In this document: positions 24,025-31,588 of the stretch, in pieces
Numbering within the stretch: the first letter of the stretch is position 1
Layout of the letters: each line of letters starts with the position of its first letter
Source of the DNA: SIG701 sp045611685
Lineage (GTDB): Bacteria > Bacillota > Clostridia > Oscillospirales > CAG-272
Direction of reading: 5' to 3'
NCBI GenBank assembly: GCA_045611685.1
Contig: JAZKXO010000011.1
Location: 1-32,690, forward strand
DNA: 32,690 nucleotides
Position numbers and translations under genes: made by a program
Notes under the pieces: model-generated
Told to the model about the DNA's origin: nothing
The model's input: the letters and a program-made list of their open reading frames with translations, nothing else
The model's database searches: none

Positions 24025-25011
24025 ATGGCGCAAGTAACGCTTCAGGTCGTTGTCAAGCGAGATGATCTGAATAAACTCCAAGCGGACGTTAATCAGCTTA
24101 ACAACACAAAAATCAATATCCAGACAAAAGAGTTTCAGCGGGAAATGTCCGAGGCGGCAAAGGCCACGGGGCAAGCCGCAGACAATCTAAAAAAGTTCGT
24201 TCAGGTACAGGACGGGACGGGACAGGTCACAAAAGAAATCCATGAGTACAACGACGGCATCCGTACCACAGTTCAGTACACGGACAAACTGAACAAGGAA
24301 ACCGGGGAACTCGAACTCGCTCAAAAGAAAATTACAACGACTTTCAAGGACGCAACGAAAGCGGAAACCGAAGCGGATAAGGCCGGGAAAGAACACAACA
24401 AGACCGTTGAAAAGCAGGGCCTTTTGTACGACATTTTGGGCCGCTCCGTTTCTTCGTTCCTTGCCAGAATGGTCGCCTACCGAACCGTCTACGCCGGAAT
24501 CCGGGCCGTCACCAACGGCTTCAAGGAAGCGCTCGAAACGCTGAAAGCGGTTGACGATGAACTCGTCACCGTCCGTAAAGTTACGGGCTTCGACCAATAT
24601 CAAATGGCAGACGTGGAGGAACAAGCCTACGCCGTCGCCTCCAAGTACGGCACATCGGCGGCAGACTATACCTCCAGCGTTGCGGCCTTTGCCCGTGCGG
24701 GTTACACGAATTTGTCCGGCGACCTTGCCGAGCTTGCGGAAAAGACGAAAATCGTAGGCGACACCACGGCAGAGACGGCACAGCAATTTTTGCTCTCGGT
24801 TGACGCGGCCTATCAGTACAAGGGCAACATCGAAAAGCTGACTGCCGTATTAGACGGAGCCAACGAAATCGACAACAAATTTGCCACGAGCATCGAAAAG
24901 ATTGCTGAAGGTATGGGCATCGTCGCTCCCGTCGCCGCACAGATGCACGTCGGCGTTGACGAGCTGGCGGCGGGCATCGGCACGATCACGGCGGTAACTC
25001 AAAGAACCGGT
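24025..25011 (+). CDS. Tape-measure protein, exon 1
   Basis: These 329 codons are the N-terminal part of a tail-length protein that is completed by the exon at 25363. The sequence starts with a helical, charged region (QVVVKRDDLNKLQADVNQLN) and continues into the conserved tape-measure domain: MVAYRTVYAGIRAVTNGF, then AFARAGYTNLSGDLAEL, and finally MHVGVDELAAGIGTITAVTQ followed by RTG. In homologous tape measures the sequence continues with a TEAARALRA-type helix, which here appears only after 351 nt. If read without splicing, translation ends at 25029 after six extra codons. The start has AGAGGGG upstream. Codon use matches the second exon. Confidence 0.88.
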
Positions 25012-25362
25012 AAACTTCTTGCCGCTTGATACAGAAATGTATCTCGAATAATCCCGGAATTAAGCGGGGAGCCTTTATCGTTTGCGCTAACGATACTGTG
25101 TAATCCGAACCGAAGGCTATGCAAAGCATCGTCAGGGGCAACGGGTAGTGGGTGAAAAGATATAATCCCACCACGAGGCCGGGACACGGTGCTAAATGAT
25201 AGCACCATTGAAACGCCAAAAATCCGATAAGCGGAAATTTGTTTCAAGCCAAAGAATTAACTTTGGGTGAAAAGCTACCCTGAACCGGGGGCGAAACGAC
25301 GCCCCGTTATGCGAGGAAACTCCCGGAAGCAAAGGATAAAAAGCCTTTGCGGTAACACATTG
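25012..25362 (+). ncRNA. Group I intron in the tape-measure gene
   Basis: The 351-nt element starts right after a T (exon ...ACCGGT) and ends in G, as group I introns do. P1 can be drawn: exon AACCGGT (25005-25011) with GCCGCTT (25021-25027), with the splice-site T opposite G and one C-C mismatch. P10 pairs CTTCT (25015-25019) with exon AGAAG (25365-25369). Further helices are P2 GATAC/GTATC (25028-25043), P4 AGCCTT/AAGGCT (25070-25075 and 25113-25118), P5 ATCGTT/AACGAT, a hairpin ATGC/GCAT, the sequence AAGATATAATCC typical of the P7-P8 area, and a P9-type hairpin GGTGCTA/TAGCACC (25188-25206). Removing it restores the reading frame exactly. No homing endonuclease is encoded. P3, P7 and P8 are not assigned with confidence. 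Confidence 0.88.
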
Positions 25363-28200
25363 ACAGAAGCAGCGCGGGCGCTTCGCGCAATTTTCCTGAA
25401 CATCGTAGGCGACACCAAAACCGAGATCGAAGAGGGCGTAACGTGGACTACAGGCGAGATCGCCGGTCTGCGGGACGTTATCAAACTCTACGCAAAGGAC
25501 GCATGGGACGCGGCGCAAGCCTCCGAGGGCATCATTGACCCGATGGAAGCCATTGCGGGTCTGGCAAAATCCGTCAAGGACGGCGTTTTGTCCGAGGCCA
25601 AACTGATGGAGATGGTTTCGGACATCGGCGGCAAGCTCCGCACTTCTCAACTGCTGGCTATCGTCAACAATTGGGATATGTATGAATCCACGCTCGACAC
25701 CTACCGCAACGCTTACGGTTCTGCGGAAAAGGAAATCGATAACGCTATGGATTCCTGGAGCCGCAAGACGAACGTTCTCAAAAATACCTGGACCGAGTTC
25801 GTCAAGACCGGTCTGAACAGCGATGCGTTCAAAAGTGCGTTGGACGCTCTGACATGGTTCGTTGAACGGCTCGGTACTCTGCCGGGACTTCTCACCCGGC
25901 TTATTCCTCTCTTTGCCGCTCTGAAACTTCGGGACATGGCAAAGAACATGAAAGAGGCCGGGTCTGCGGCGAATACAATGGCAGAGGGCATGAAAGCTGT
26001 TGGAAGCACCGCAAAAACGCTGAACTGGATTTCTCTTATTCTCACGGCTATTTCCATTGCTTGGAACACAATTTCGATGGCCCAGGAGGACGCGAAAATC
26101 AAGCATCAGGAAATGGTGCAAAAACTATACGAGGAAGCGGACGCGGCAAAGGACAGTTCCGATAATATGCTTGCCCTCTACGCAGATTTTAATTCTGCCG
26201 CCGAGGGAAGCGACGCGCTGACAGAGAGCGCAAAAAAACTCGCGGAAGCACTCGGAACGGATATTCCAGAGGGGGCGGAAAGCGCCGGAAAAGCACTTAC
26301 CGAGCTTACGCGGCAAAATCTTCAAGATGCGATAAACAAACTGAACACGGCAAATGTTCTCGCACAAGAAGAGTTTGTGCGGATTTCCGGCGAGAACGAC
26401 TGGAACAAAGTTGTAAACCGTCTCGGACATACCTCGTCCTTTGCCGAAAACTTTGACGATCTGCTTCCAGAAGCAATGAAGAATCAGATCGAAGCGATAA
26501 CCTCCAGTCTTGAAACAAGAAAACCTGCAACCAGGCAAGAGATTTTTGACGTAACCACGCTTGAAAACGCGCTGAAATTCCGAGACGCAATGCAGCAAAT
26601 CAGCGATGCATTCGATGAATACGTGCGTAACGGCGGGGAAGCAAGCGTCTTTAACACTACCTATTATTCCGAACTGCAAGATTACCTCCACGAAACGGAA
26701 GAAGCATACAAGAAAGTCGGTTCCGCTGAAAGCGATCTTGCTTCAGAGGAAACCAAACTCCGTTTTCTCGATCTTTCCTCCACGATCCGGGTTGACAGCG
26801 TCGAAGCCTACGAACGGCTTATCAAAACGATCAATCTGAACAACCGAGGCTCCAGCGAACAGCGGGAAGCGCTGATCGCCCTCGCGGAACAGTATTACCC
26901 TCAGTACACCAAGGCGCTTGACGAGGGAACGGACGCGCTCAACAGCAACACCAAGGCCGAACAGGAAAACGCGACGGCGGCAGACCGGGAGGCCGAGGCA
27001 AAAACGAGAGCGGAGGCCGCTGTTCGCGCCCACCTGAACGCTCTGTTCGACGAGAACGGACAGCTTACCGAATACGCCAAGAGCGCCATGACCGCAAACT
27101 CTTATCTTGCGGATTTGGTGGAAACGGAACTGCAAGCCCAACTCGCGGCGGCACAGGCCGACTACGCGAATCTCCAAATGCAGCTTGCCGGGGTTTCCGC
27201 TCAAGCGCTGGCGGCGACAAAGGCCCTGCTTGCCGTCCGGGGCGCGGCGCATTTTGCAAACTCCGCGAGAGCCGCTTTTGTCAACGGAGAGAACGAGGAA
27301 TATTTCACTCAAAACGACTGGCTTTTGTTTTCCGGCGCATCTGAAGCCGCCGCCCTTGAAGCAGAGATTCAACGGCTCCAAGGGACGATCTCCAACGTCC
27401 ATACCTACACAACGGGCTATACGCCGTCTACCGGAGGCTCCTCCGGCAAAGGCTCCGGGGGAAGCTCCGGGGGACGATCTTCTTCCTCCGCTTCCACGGA
27501 GGACAAAAAGCTGACCTCGCTGAAGGAACGGGTGACGCTGCTGAAATCCGAGCTTTCTCTGATGCAAGAGCGCGGAGACAGCGAAGAAGATCAGATCGCC
27601 AAAATGCGGGAGATCATGGCGGCGCTCTACGACGAGCAAGCCTATCTCAAATCCATCAAGGGCGACCAGACTACGATCAATGGCCTCTTGCAAGAGTGGT
27701 ATTCCTACCACAACAAAATCGAGGACATCATGGAGAAGGAGGCAGAGAGCGCCGAAAAACAGGCACAGGCCATCCAGGACGCCCTCGAAGCGCAAACGGC
27801 GCTGAACAACGTCCTGAACAATCGCTCTGTGCGGTATTACAACGCCTCGACAGGACAGTGGGAATGGACGGCGAATCAAAGCGACGTGCAGAGCGCTCAA
27901 AGCAAGCTCCGGGAAGCGATTCAAAATCTCCCGGAGGATCAGCGCGGGCCGTTCCTGTACTCGCTGTATCACTCTCCGGGCGGCGGGCCGTTGGGCATGA
28001 CAATCCGGGATTTTCTTCCCGGCGAAATCGCGTCTCTGTTTACCGGGAATTTCACCGCGCAGCGCGGCGGCGTAAACAATTACGGGAACACTTACAACTT
28101 CGGCGGCATGAATTTCAACTGGCAACAGGCGCAGAGCCTCACGCTGGCGCAGTTCGCCCAGCTTGCGGGAGGTCTCGGAATCTACAACAATTCGCCGTAA
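25363..28200 (+). CDS. Tape-measure protein, exon 2
   Basis: These 945 codons complete a protein of about 1274 aa. They begin TEAARALRAIFLNIVGDTKT, continuing the conserved domain left at RTG. Long helices follow, with hydrophobic segments near spliced residues 510-570 (LPGLLTRLIPLFAALKL; WISLILTAISIAWNTI) that could insert into the host membrane during DNA entry. A long coiled-coil region follows, then a Gly/Ser-rich linker near residue 1020-1040 (GGSSGKGSGGSSGGRSSSS), another coiled coil, and an Asn/Gly-rich C-terminus with NNYGNTYNFGGMNF. It has no start codon of its own with a ribosome binding site. It ends 10 nt before a terminator. The protein sets tail length and is likely an injection factor. 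Confidence 0.88.
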   Translation, partial: TEAARALRAIFLNIVGDTKTEIEEGVTWTTGEIAGLRDVIKLYAKDAWDAAQASEGIIDPMEAIAGLAKSVKDGVLSEAKLMEMVSDIGGKLRTSQLLAIVNNWDMYESTLDTYRNAYGSAEKEIDNAMDSWSRKTNVLKNTWTEFVKTGLNSDAFKSALDALTWFVERLGTLPGLLTRLIPLFAALKLRDMAKNMKEAGSAANTMAEGMKAVGSTAKTLNWISLILTAISIAWNTISMAQEDAKIKHQEMVQKLYEEADAAKDSSDNMLALYADFNSAAEGSDALTESAKKLAEALGTDIPEGAESAGKALTELTRQNLQDAINKLNTANVLAQEEFVRISGENDWNKVVNRLGHTSSFAENFDDLLPEAMKNQIEAITSSLETRKPATRQEIFDVTTLENALKFRDAMQQISDAFDEYVRNGGEASVFNTTYYSELQDYLHETEEAYKKVGSAESDLASEETKLRFLDLSSTIRVDSVEAYERLIKTINLNNRGSSEQREALIALAEQYYPQYTKALDEGTDALNSNTKAEQENATAADREAEAKTRAEAAVRAHLNALFDENGQLTEYAKSAMTANSYLADLVETELQAQLAAAQADYANLQMQLAGVSAQALAATKALLAVRGAAHFANSARAAFVNGENEEYFTQNDWLLFSGASEAAALEAEIQRLQGTISNVHTYTTGYTPSTGGSSGKGSGGSSGGRSSSSASTEDKKLTSLKERVTLLKSELSLMQERGDSEEDQIAKMREIMAALYDEQAYLKSIKGDQTTINGLLQEWYSYHNKIEDIMEKEAESAEKQAQAIQDALEAQTALNNVLNNRSVRYYNASTGQWEWTANQSDVQSAQSKLREAIQNLPEDQRGPFLYSLYHSPGGGPLGMTIRDFLPGEIASLFTGNFTAQRGGVNNYGNTYNFGGMNFNWQQAQSLTLAQFAQLAGGLGIYNNSP

Positions 28201-28210
28201 GGCAAACAAG

Positions 28211-28245
28211 AAACCCGGCCCCGAAATGGGCCGGGTTTTGTTTTT
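28211..28245 (+). terminator. Strong terminator after tape-measure gene
   Basis: An 11-bp stem AAACCCGGCCC / GGGCCGGGTTT encloses CGAAAT and is followed by TGTTTTT. It ends the late region. The T run overlaps the first copy of a second repeat family. Confidence 0.92.
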
Positions 28246-28326
28246 CCGTGCGAAAAGCGATTTTTTATTTTTCCGTGCATACTGCGATTTTAGGCGGCAT
28301 AGCAATTTCTTTGTGCATACTGCGAT
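28241..28326. repeat. Repeat family B, left cluster (three copies)
   Basis: Three related units of about 21 bp lie at 28241-28261, 28268-28288 and 28306-28326. They share a T-rich start, CGTGC or TGTGC, and an end in GCGAT (for example CCGTGCATACTGCGAT). The first is identical at 20 of 21 positions to the unit at 32110-32130 on the other side of the integrase operon. They translate as FSVHTAI/YARKN-type peptides that should not be taken as genes. Confidence 0.8.
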
Positions 28327-28394
28327 ATTTCCGTTGCCTTTTCCGCAGACCAGCTTCGGATTAACTTGGGATTAACTAAACCTTAACTACGAAT

Positions 28395-28436
28395 TAACTA
28401 AACTTGCTAACTTGCTAACTAAACTTGCTAACTTGT
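28395..28436. repeat. Tandem 21-bp A+T-rich repeat, candidate integrase-binding region
   Basis: Two adjacent 21-bp units beginning TAACTAAACTTGC differ at the last base only. Upstream are further partial copies (GGATTAACT twice, ATTAACTAAAC) from about 28360. The position between the late terminator and the integrase operon is where attP and arm-type sites would be expected. Confidence 0.55.
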
Positions 28437-28471
28437 GATTATCTTTCGGTTTTCAAAAGATAGACGCAAGA

Positions 28472-28542
28472 TTTGCCGTTTTCAAGCTCTCGCTTGCCGT
28501 TGCCGTTTCCTTTGCCGTTCACGCTTGCCCTTTCCGTTGCCT
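28472..28542. repeat. Low-complexity TTGCCG tract, left copy
   Basis: An irregular tract built from TTGCCGTT and TTTCC units. A similar tract lies at 32139-32210 after the right cluster of repeat family B. It gives false frames rich in G, N, K, R, Q on the other strand. Confidence 0.7.
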
Positions 28543-28783
28543 TGTAATTTGCGCTCTGCGGGAGGGTAACGACACCACCAGGACGGAAAATCGCGTGTAG
28601 GGCGTTCTCGCGGCTCTGGCGGCGTGTTGCAGAAAACGCGGCGACTCGCGGCGGCGCTTTGTTCGCGCATAATCTGCCGGGTGTACCAACGAAGCATAAA
28701 GTGGAGCGTGTGCGTATTCGCCGGGTGTATGAGAGAGGCCCTAAGTAGGGGCGGCGGCAAAAATCGAAAGGGGAGTGGAGGAC

Positions 28784-28809
28784 GGATTTTTCGCTCTGCT
28801 CAAAATGAC
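28784..28809 (+). repeat. Dispersed 26-bp repeat, single diverged copy
   Basis: The copy reads GGATTTTTCGCTCTGCTCAA then AATGAC. It differs from the exact copies at four positions and has the same orientation. It lies just beyond the end of the minus-strand operon terminator. Confidence 0.85.
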
Positions 28810-28826
28810 AGGACGGGAAGCGGCGC

Positions 28827-28858
28827 AAAATCCCGGCCCCCGAAAATGGGAGCCGGGA
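28827..28858 (-). terminator. Terminator of the integrase operon
   Basis: On the minus strand the stem TCCCGGC / GCCGGGA, with additional CCC/GGG pairing inside, is followed by TTTT. It lies about 10 nt after the last gene of the operon. Confidence 0.8.
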
Positions 28859-28869
28859 AATCGGTGCGG

Positions 28870-29112
28870 CTATTTCGTGTAGATTTGGAAACTCACAGGG
28901 GAGTTCAGTTTTTCGCTCGGAACATGGAACACGGACGCTTCCCGGATTTCCTTTGCGGCAATCTCGTCTGGAATGCTCGGCGGGTCCAGGATCAGGGTTT
29001 GCGCCCACGCACACTCGAAGCGCTCAGTTCCGTCCTCGTCCACGCCGCAAGGCGTCCAGACTTCCACGGGAGCAACCCACGGGAATGCGGTCAAGAGTTC
29101 ACCAGCGGTCAT
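28870..29112 (-). CDS. Small hypothetical protein downstream of integrase
   Basis: This 80-aa protein has GAGGAGGAATAAG before its ATG and follows the integrase by 15 nt. It is not recognised. The N-terminal part MTAGELLTAFPWVAPVEVWT and the acidic middle (CGVDEDGTERFECAW) look like a small beta-rich fold of a kind frequent in phages, in which similar short proteins start with a helix followed by WxxVxVxD-type strands. It is the last gene of the operon and is followed by a terminator. Confidence 0.75.
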   Translation of the reverse strand: MTAGELLTAFPWVAPVEVWTPCGVDEDGTERFECAWAQTLILDPPSIPDEIAAKEIREASVFHVPSEKLNSPVSFQIYTK

Positions 29113-29127
29113 TTCTTATTCCTCCTC

Positions 29128-30069
29128 TCATCCGAAAACTGCGGCGGCGATTCGTTTTTCACTCTCGTTCTTCATGCGCTCCAGCTCCTTAACGTAAATC
29201 ATCGTGGTCGTTACGTTCTTATGGTTCAGGAGCTGTTTTGTTTCCTCCAGACTGCCGCCGTTCAGGAGGTTCAGCGTCGCCGCAGTGTGCCGGAGAGAAT
29301 GCGCCGTGTGGCGCTCGTCGTCCAGACCGCTTTCGACCATGTGGCCCTTTGCGATCCGGCTGATGCTCCTGGTCGTCATGCGTTTGCCCCGATTCTGCTG
29401 GGCGCAAGAGGCGAACAGGGGAGCGGTGCTTTCCGTTTTGCCGCGCATAGAGAGATAGTGCCTGATCGCGGTCTCCACGGGCGGGGCGAGCTTGACGTAG
29501 ACCGCTTTCTCGTCGTGGCCTTTGCAGAGGTAAAACAGCACGGAGCAGTCGCCCACGGTTCGGAGATCGCCCACGTCGGCGGCGGCAACGGAAATCGTGC
29601 GGAGGCCCGTCGTTACCATGAGCGCCAGGATCGCATAGTCCCTCGCGCCCTGCTCCGTTTCCGTGTCCAGCCCGGAGAGCAGATTTTTGATTTGTCCCAC
29701 GGTGAGCGGGTCTTTTTTATGCTCATCATCCAACTTCTGCCCCTTGACGCGCTCCGCAACATTCGGGTAAAGCCCCTCCGCCTCTGTCCAGGCGAAAAAC
29801 AATTTGACGGCGCTCATGTAGCTCTGGACGGTGGTAGGCTTGTGGCCTGTGCCGATCAGCCACGTTCGGTAACTGATAACGTCCTCCCGCTTCGGCTGCG
29901 TGATCCCACGGGCGGCGATCCACCCGGCAAATTGCCGCAGATTGCGATTGTAGGTGTCAACCGTCTTTTGCGGTGCGTCCAGATAGGCAATCCAGCGGTC
30001 AAACAGGGGAGAGACGGAAACAGGGGAGACGGGAGCGGGAGACATGGGGACAAGGGAAATGGGTGTCAT
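29128..30069 (-). CDS. int: Tyrosine recombinase (phage integrase)
   Basis: This 313-aa protein inserts and may excise phage DNA at att sites. The N-terminal core-binding domain (residues 22-105) reads YLDAPQKTVDTYNRNLRQFA and KPTTVQSYMSAVKLFFAW. The catalytic domain has all active residues: R157 (TTGLRTIS), K183 (LCKGHDEKAV), H257 and R260 (HSLRHTAATL), H283 (LLNHKNVTTT) and Y292 (MIYVKELERM). It resembles XerC/D-like integrases without an N-terminal arm-binding domain. Residues 4-20 are a Pro/Ser/Val low-complexity tail (PMSPAPVSPVSVSP), which is unusual; an internal start is possible, but AAGGAGG lies ahead of the ATG at 30069. It shares an operon with small genes, almost touching the upstream gene. 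Confidence 0.95.
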   Translation of the reverse strand: MTPISLVPMSPAPVSPVSVSPLFDRWIAYLDAPQKTVDTYNRNLRQFAGWIAARGITQPKREDVISYRTWLIGTGHKPTTVQSYMSAVKLFFAWTEAEGLYPNVAERVKGQKLDDEHKKDPLTVGQIKNLLSGLDTETEQGARDYAILALMVTTGLRTISVAAADVGDLRTVGDCSVLFYLCKGHDEKAVYVKLAPPVETAIRHYLSMRGKTESTAPLFASCAQQNRGKRMTTRSISRIAKGHMVESGLDDERHTAHSLRHTAATLNLLNGGSLEETKQLLNHKNVTTTMIYVKELERMKNESEKRIAAAVFG

Positions 30070-30070
30070 A

Positions 30071-30308
30071 TCACTCTGCCTCCTTCAACTCAAATCTGTA
30101 CGGCATCGGGCCAACCGCAAGAGCCTCCTTCCGCGTCAGGAAAATGCGCTCCCCGATCTCGTTCATGTGATAGTAGCGCTTGTGGTCACGGAGCTTTGCG
30201 TTGCGGACAGTGGAGACGGCAAAAACGGGGGCCGTACCAGCCGAACAGATACCATGTTGTGATCGTGTAGTCCAGCTCACAGGTATAAAGGCGCTTATTC
30301 TTTTCCAT
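30071..30308 (-). pseudogene. Small gene with a single-base frameshift
   Basis: A frame starts at 30308 behind GAAGGAGGGC (MEKNKRLYTCELDYTITTWY). It runs into the wrong frame near a run of five G (30227-30231) next to five A on the plus strand, and ends early. The other frame continues as FAVSTVRNAKLRDHKRYYHM and ends in MPYRFELKEAE at 30071. Dropping one base in the run restores one open frame of 78 aa, which exactly fills the gap between neighbours (3 nt after the upstream stop, 1 nt before the integrase start). It may be a mutation, a base error, or a +1 frameshift used in translation. The function is not recognised. Confidence 0.7.
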
Positions 30309-30311
30309 CGT

Positions 30312-30569
30312 TCAGCCCTCCTTCTGCTCTACTTCGACCATAAGCCGGTTGCAGTCTGCCTCGCAGAGCGGGTAGATGAATGCAACTTCCATTTCTGCGG
30401 TGGCGTCGTCGATGAGGTGACGGTCCGTTTCCAGGTCGTAGCTCTCAAACAGGGGCCGGAGATTTCTGTAACCCATCAGGGCGTTTTCGTTCTCGTAGTT
30501 CTCGTCGTAGACGCAGACCGTAACAGGCCCCTGGATCGTGACGGCCCCTAAAAGTTCATTCAGTTTCAT
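30312..30569 (-). CDS. Small hypothetical acidic protein
   Basis: This 85-aa protein has GGGGAGG 11 bases before its ATG. It is not recognised. The sequence is strongly acidic with a beta-rich beginning (MKLNELLGAVTIQGPVTVCV, then YDENYENENALMGYRN) and the pattern EVAFIYPLCEADCNRLMVEV near the end. Its start overlaps the region just after the upstream stop, and the next gene follows after 3 nt, so it is part of one message. Acidic small proteins in phages are sometimes DNA mimics or inhibitors, but nothing here proves that. Confidence 0.75.
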   Translation of the reverse strand: MKLNELLGAVTIQGPVTVCVYDENYENENALMGYRNLRPLFESYDLETDRHLIDDATAEMEVAFIYPLCEADCNRLMVEVEQKEG

Positions 30570-30572
30570 TTT

Positions 30573-30836
30573 TCAGCCATCCTCCCCGATGTACTTGCGG
30601 ATTCTCTTGATGATTTCCTCGTCGCTTCCCCCGGCGTGGAGTTTGCGGGCCACCATGAAGGGCTTAGCGGCGAACAGTTTCTTGAGGAATGCGGTGCTTG
30701 CCCTCCCGGTGTTGATGTACCATTTCAGCGGGGCGATCTCGCGCTCGGCGGCGTCGCAGCCCCAACGGGTCAGCATTTCTCGCTGAATGTGCCACATCCC
30801 CGTTTCGATGCTCGTTGCGTTGATAGGAATATCCAT
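30573..30836 (-). CDS. Small hypothetical protein
   Basis: This 87-aa protein has TTAGGAGG before its ATG and overlaps no neighbour. It is not recognised. It is helical: MWHIQREMLTRWGCDAAERE, then ASTAFLKKLFAAKPFMVARK and DEEIIKRIRKYIGED. The basic, amphipathic C-terminal helices could bind nucleic acid. A short hairpin (ACCCG/CGGGT, 30851-30866) lies immediately before the ribosome binding site and might modulate its translation. Confidence 0.75.
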   Translation of the reverse strand: MDIPINATSIETGMWHIQREMLTRWGCDAAEREIAPLKWYINTGRASTAFLKKLFAAKPFMVARKLHAGGSDEEIIKRIRKYIGEDG

Positions 30837-30871
30837 TTTTTAACCTCCTAACCCGTGGCAGCGGGTGTTTT

Positions 30872-31123
30872 TTATTCTTCGATCTTCTCAGGCTTGAAAT
30901 TCTGCTTCATTCTCGCCCTGTCACGGGCGATTGCTTCCTCTGCGGCCCGTTTGAAAAAGCTGACCAGAGACTCGCCCGTAAGCTCCAAATGCGACGTTAC
31001 AATCGCCTTGAAGCCCTTCGGGAAGCGAAGCGTGACGGTGTCTGTTTTCTCTCGGATGTACTTCATGCTGGCCTTGCCCTGCTCCTTGGTGTAGCCGGTG
31101 TAGCGTGTGCGTGGTGCGTTCAT
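30872..31123 (-). CDS. Ribbon-helix-helix (Arc/CopG-like) DNA-binding protein
   Basis: This 83-aa protein has the expected layout of an RHH protein: a beta-strand DTVTLRFPKGFKAIVTSHLE with alternating residues, helix A up to GES, and helix B SLVSFFKRAAEEAIARDRA. A basic N-terminal tail (NAPRTRYTGYTKEQGKAS) could add DNA contacts. Such dimers repress or control transcription, copy number or excision. The start is behind GGGAGG. It is the only clear DNA-binding regulator visible in the window, so it could regulate the operon promoter near 31904-31932 or serve as an excision cofactor; both are inference. Confidence 0.75.
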   Translation of the reverse strand: MNAPRTRYTGYTKEQGKASMKYIREKTDTVTLRFPKGFKAIVTSHLELTGESLVSFFKRAAEEAIARDRARMKQNFKPEKIEE

Positions 31124-31126
31124 GTG

Positions 31127-31312
31127 TCATTCCTCCCAATCCTTGACGATGCGCTTCTCTTCGATTCGATCAACGGGAATATCGTTCGCTTTGCAGTATC
31201 TCGCAAACTTTACGGCGTCCTCCAAGGATTCGTGCCAGTTTGCGATCTGTACTCCTCGCTCGTTGCGGTAATACACAAGATAGTGCAGATTGATAAGTTT
31301 CACTTTGTTCAT
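31127..31312 (-). CDS. Small hypothetical protein
   Basis: This 61-aa protein has TAAGGAGGAC before its ATG. It has the pattern LHYLVYYRNERGVQIANWHE followed by a helix (SLEDAVKFARYCKAND) and a strand IPVDRIEEKRIV. The same strand-strand-helix-strand layout occurs in the next upstream gene, so the two may be distantly related. The function is not recognised. Its stop lies 3 nt before the RHH gene start. Confidence 0.75.
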   Translation of the reverse strand: MNKVKLINLHYLVYYRNERGVQIANWHESLEDAVKFARYCKANDIPVDRIEEKRIVKDWEE

Positions 31313-31330
31313 TGCTTTGTCCTCCTTATA

Positions 31331-31573
31331 TCACCAAAATAACTCGTGGTCCTCGGCGCTTATATCCGAAACGGTGCGATGGTTTACAATCTCGTATCTC
31401 CATCCCTGCGTTGACATTAAGCTGACATCCTTTTGAGCGTCCCGCAGACGCTGGTAGCGCTTGGCTTCGGCAACCTTGGCGGACCAAATGGACGTTCCAT
31501 TGCTGCTCCAACCAACGAAAACGTGTTCTAATCCGCTATTTCTCGTAATAATGTAAGGTCCTTTTGTCCTCAT
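31331..31573 (-). CDS. Small hypothetical protein
   Basis: This 80-aa protein starts at 31573, with GGAGGAC eight bases upstream. The ATG at 31588 is part of the ribosome binding site region and is rejected. The sequence YIITRNSGLEHVFVGWSSNG is followed by a helix with KRYQRLRDAQKDV and a strand GWRYEIVNHRTV. It is similar in layout to the 61-aa protein downstream. Function is not recognised. Confidence 0.75.
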   Translation of the reverse strand: MRTKGPYIITRNSGLEHVFVGWSSNGTSIWSAKVAEAKRYQRLRDAQKDVSLMSTQGWRYEIVNHRTVSDISAEDHELFW

Positions 31574-31588
31574 GATTTTGTCCTCCAT

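Larger units (their letters stand above)
28543..28869. other. Non-coding stretch with repeats between tracts and operon end
   Basis: No supported gene lies here. It holds GTTCTCGCGGCTCTGG (28604-28619), matched with few changes at 32306-32321; two GCCGGGTGTA segments; one copy of the 26-bp repeat family (28784-28809); and the terminator of the minus-strand operon (28827-28858). The plus-strand open frame that crosses this region into the integrase is a shadow. Confidence 0.6.

Noticed and set aside
25012..25362. Group II intron, insertion sequence or simple frameshift in the tape measure
   Set aside because: No inverted ends, target duplication, transposase or group II end motif is seen. The boundary U and G, P1 and P10 fit group I, and removal restores the frame without base changes.
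26743..28305. Minus-strand open frame of about 520 codons
   Set aside because: It is antisense to the tape-measure exon and begins inside repeat family B, and no ribosome binding site is apparent.
28624..30270. Plus-strand open frame of about 548 codons
   Set aside because: It is antisense to the integrase, which has all catalytic residues and a strong ribosome binding site. The amino-acid sequence looks random.
30851..30873. Plus-strand terminator
   Set aside because: A short ACCCG/CGGGT stem followed by T residues looks like one, but no plus-strand gene precedes it. On the minus strand it only forms a weak hairpin before a ribosome binding site.
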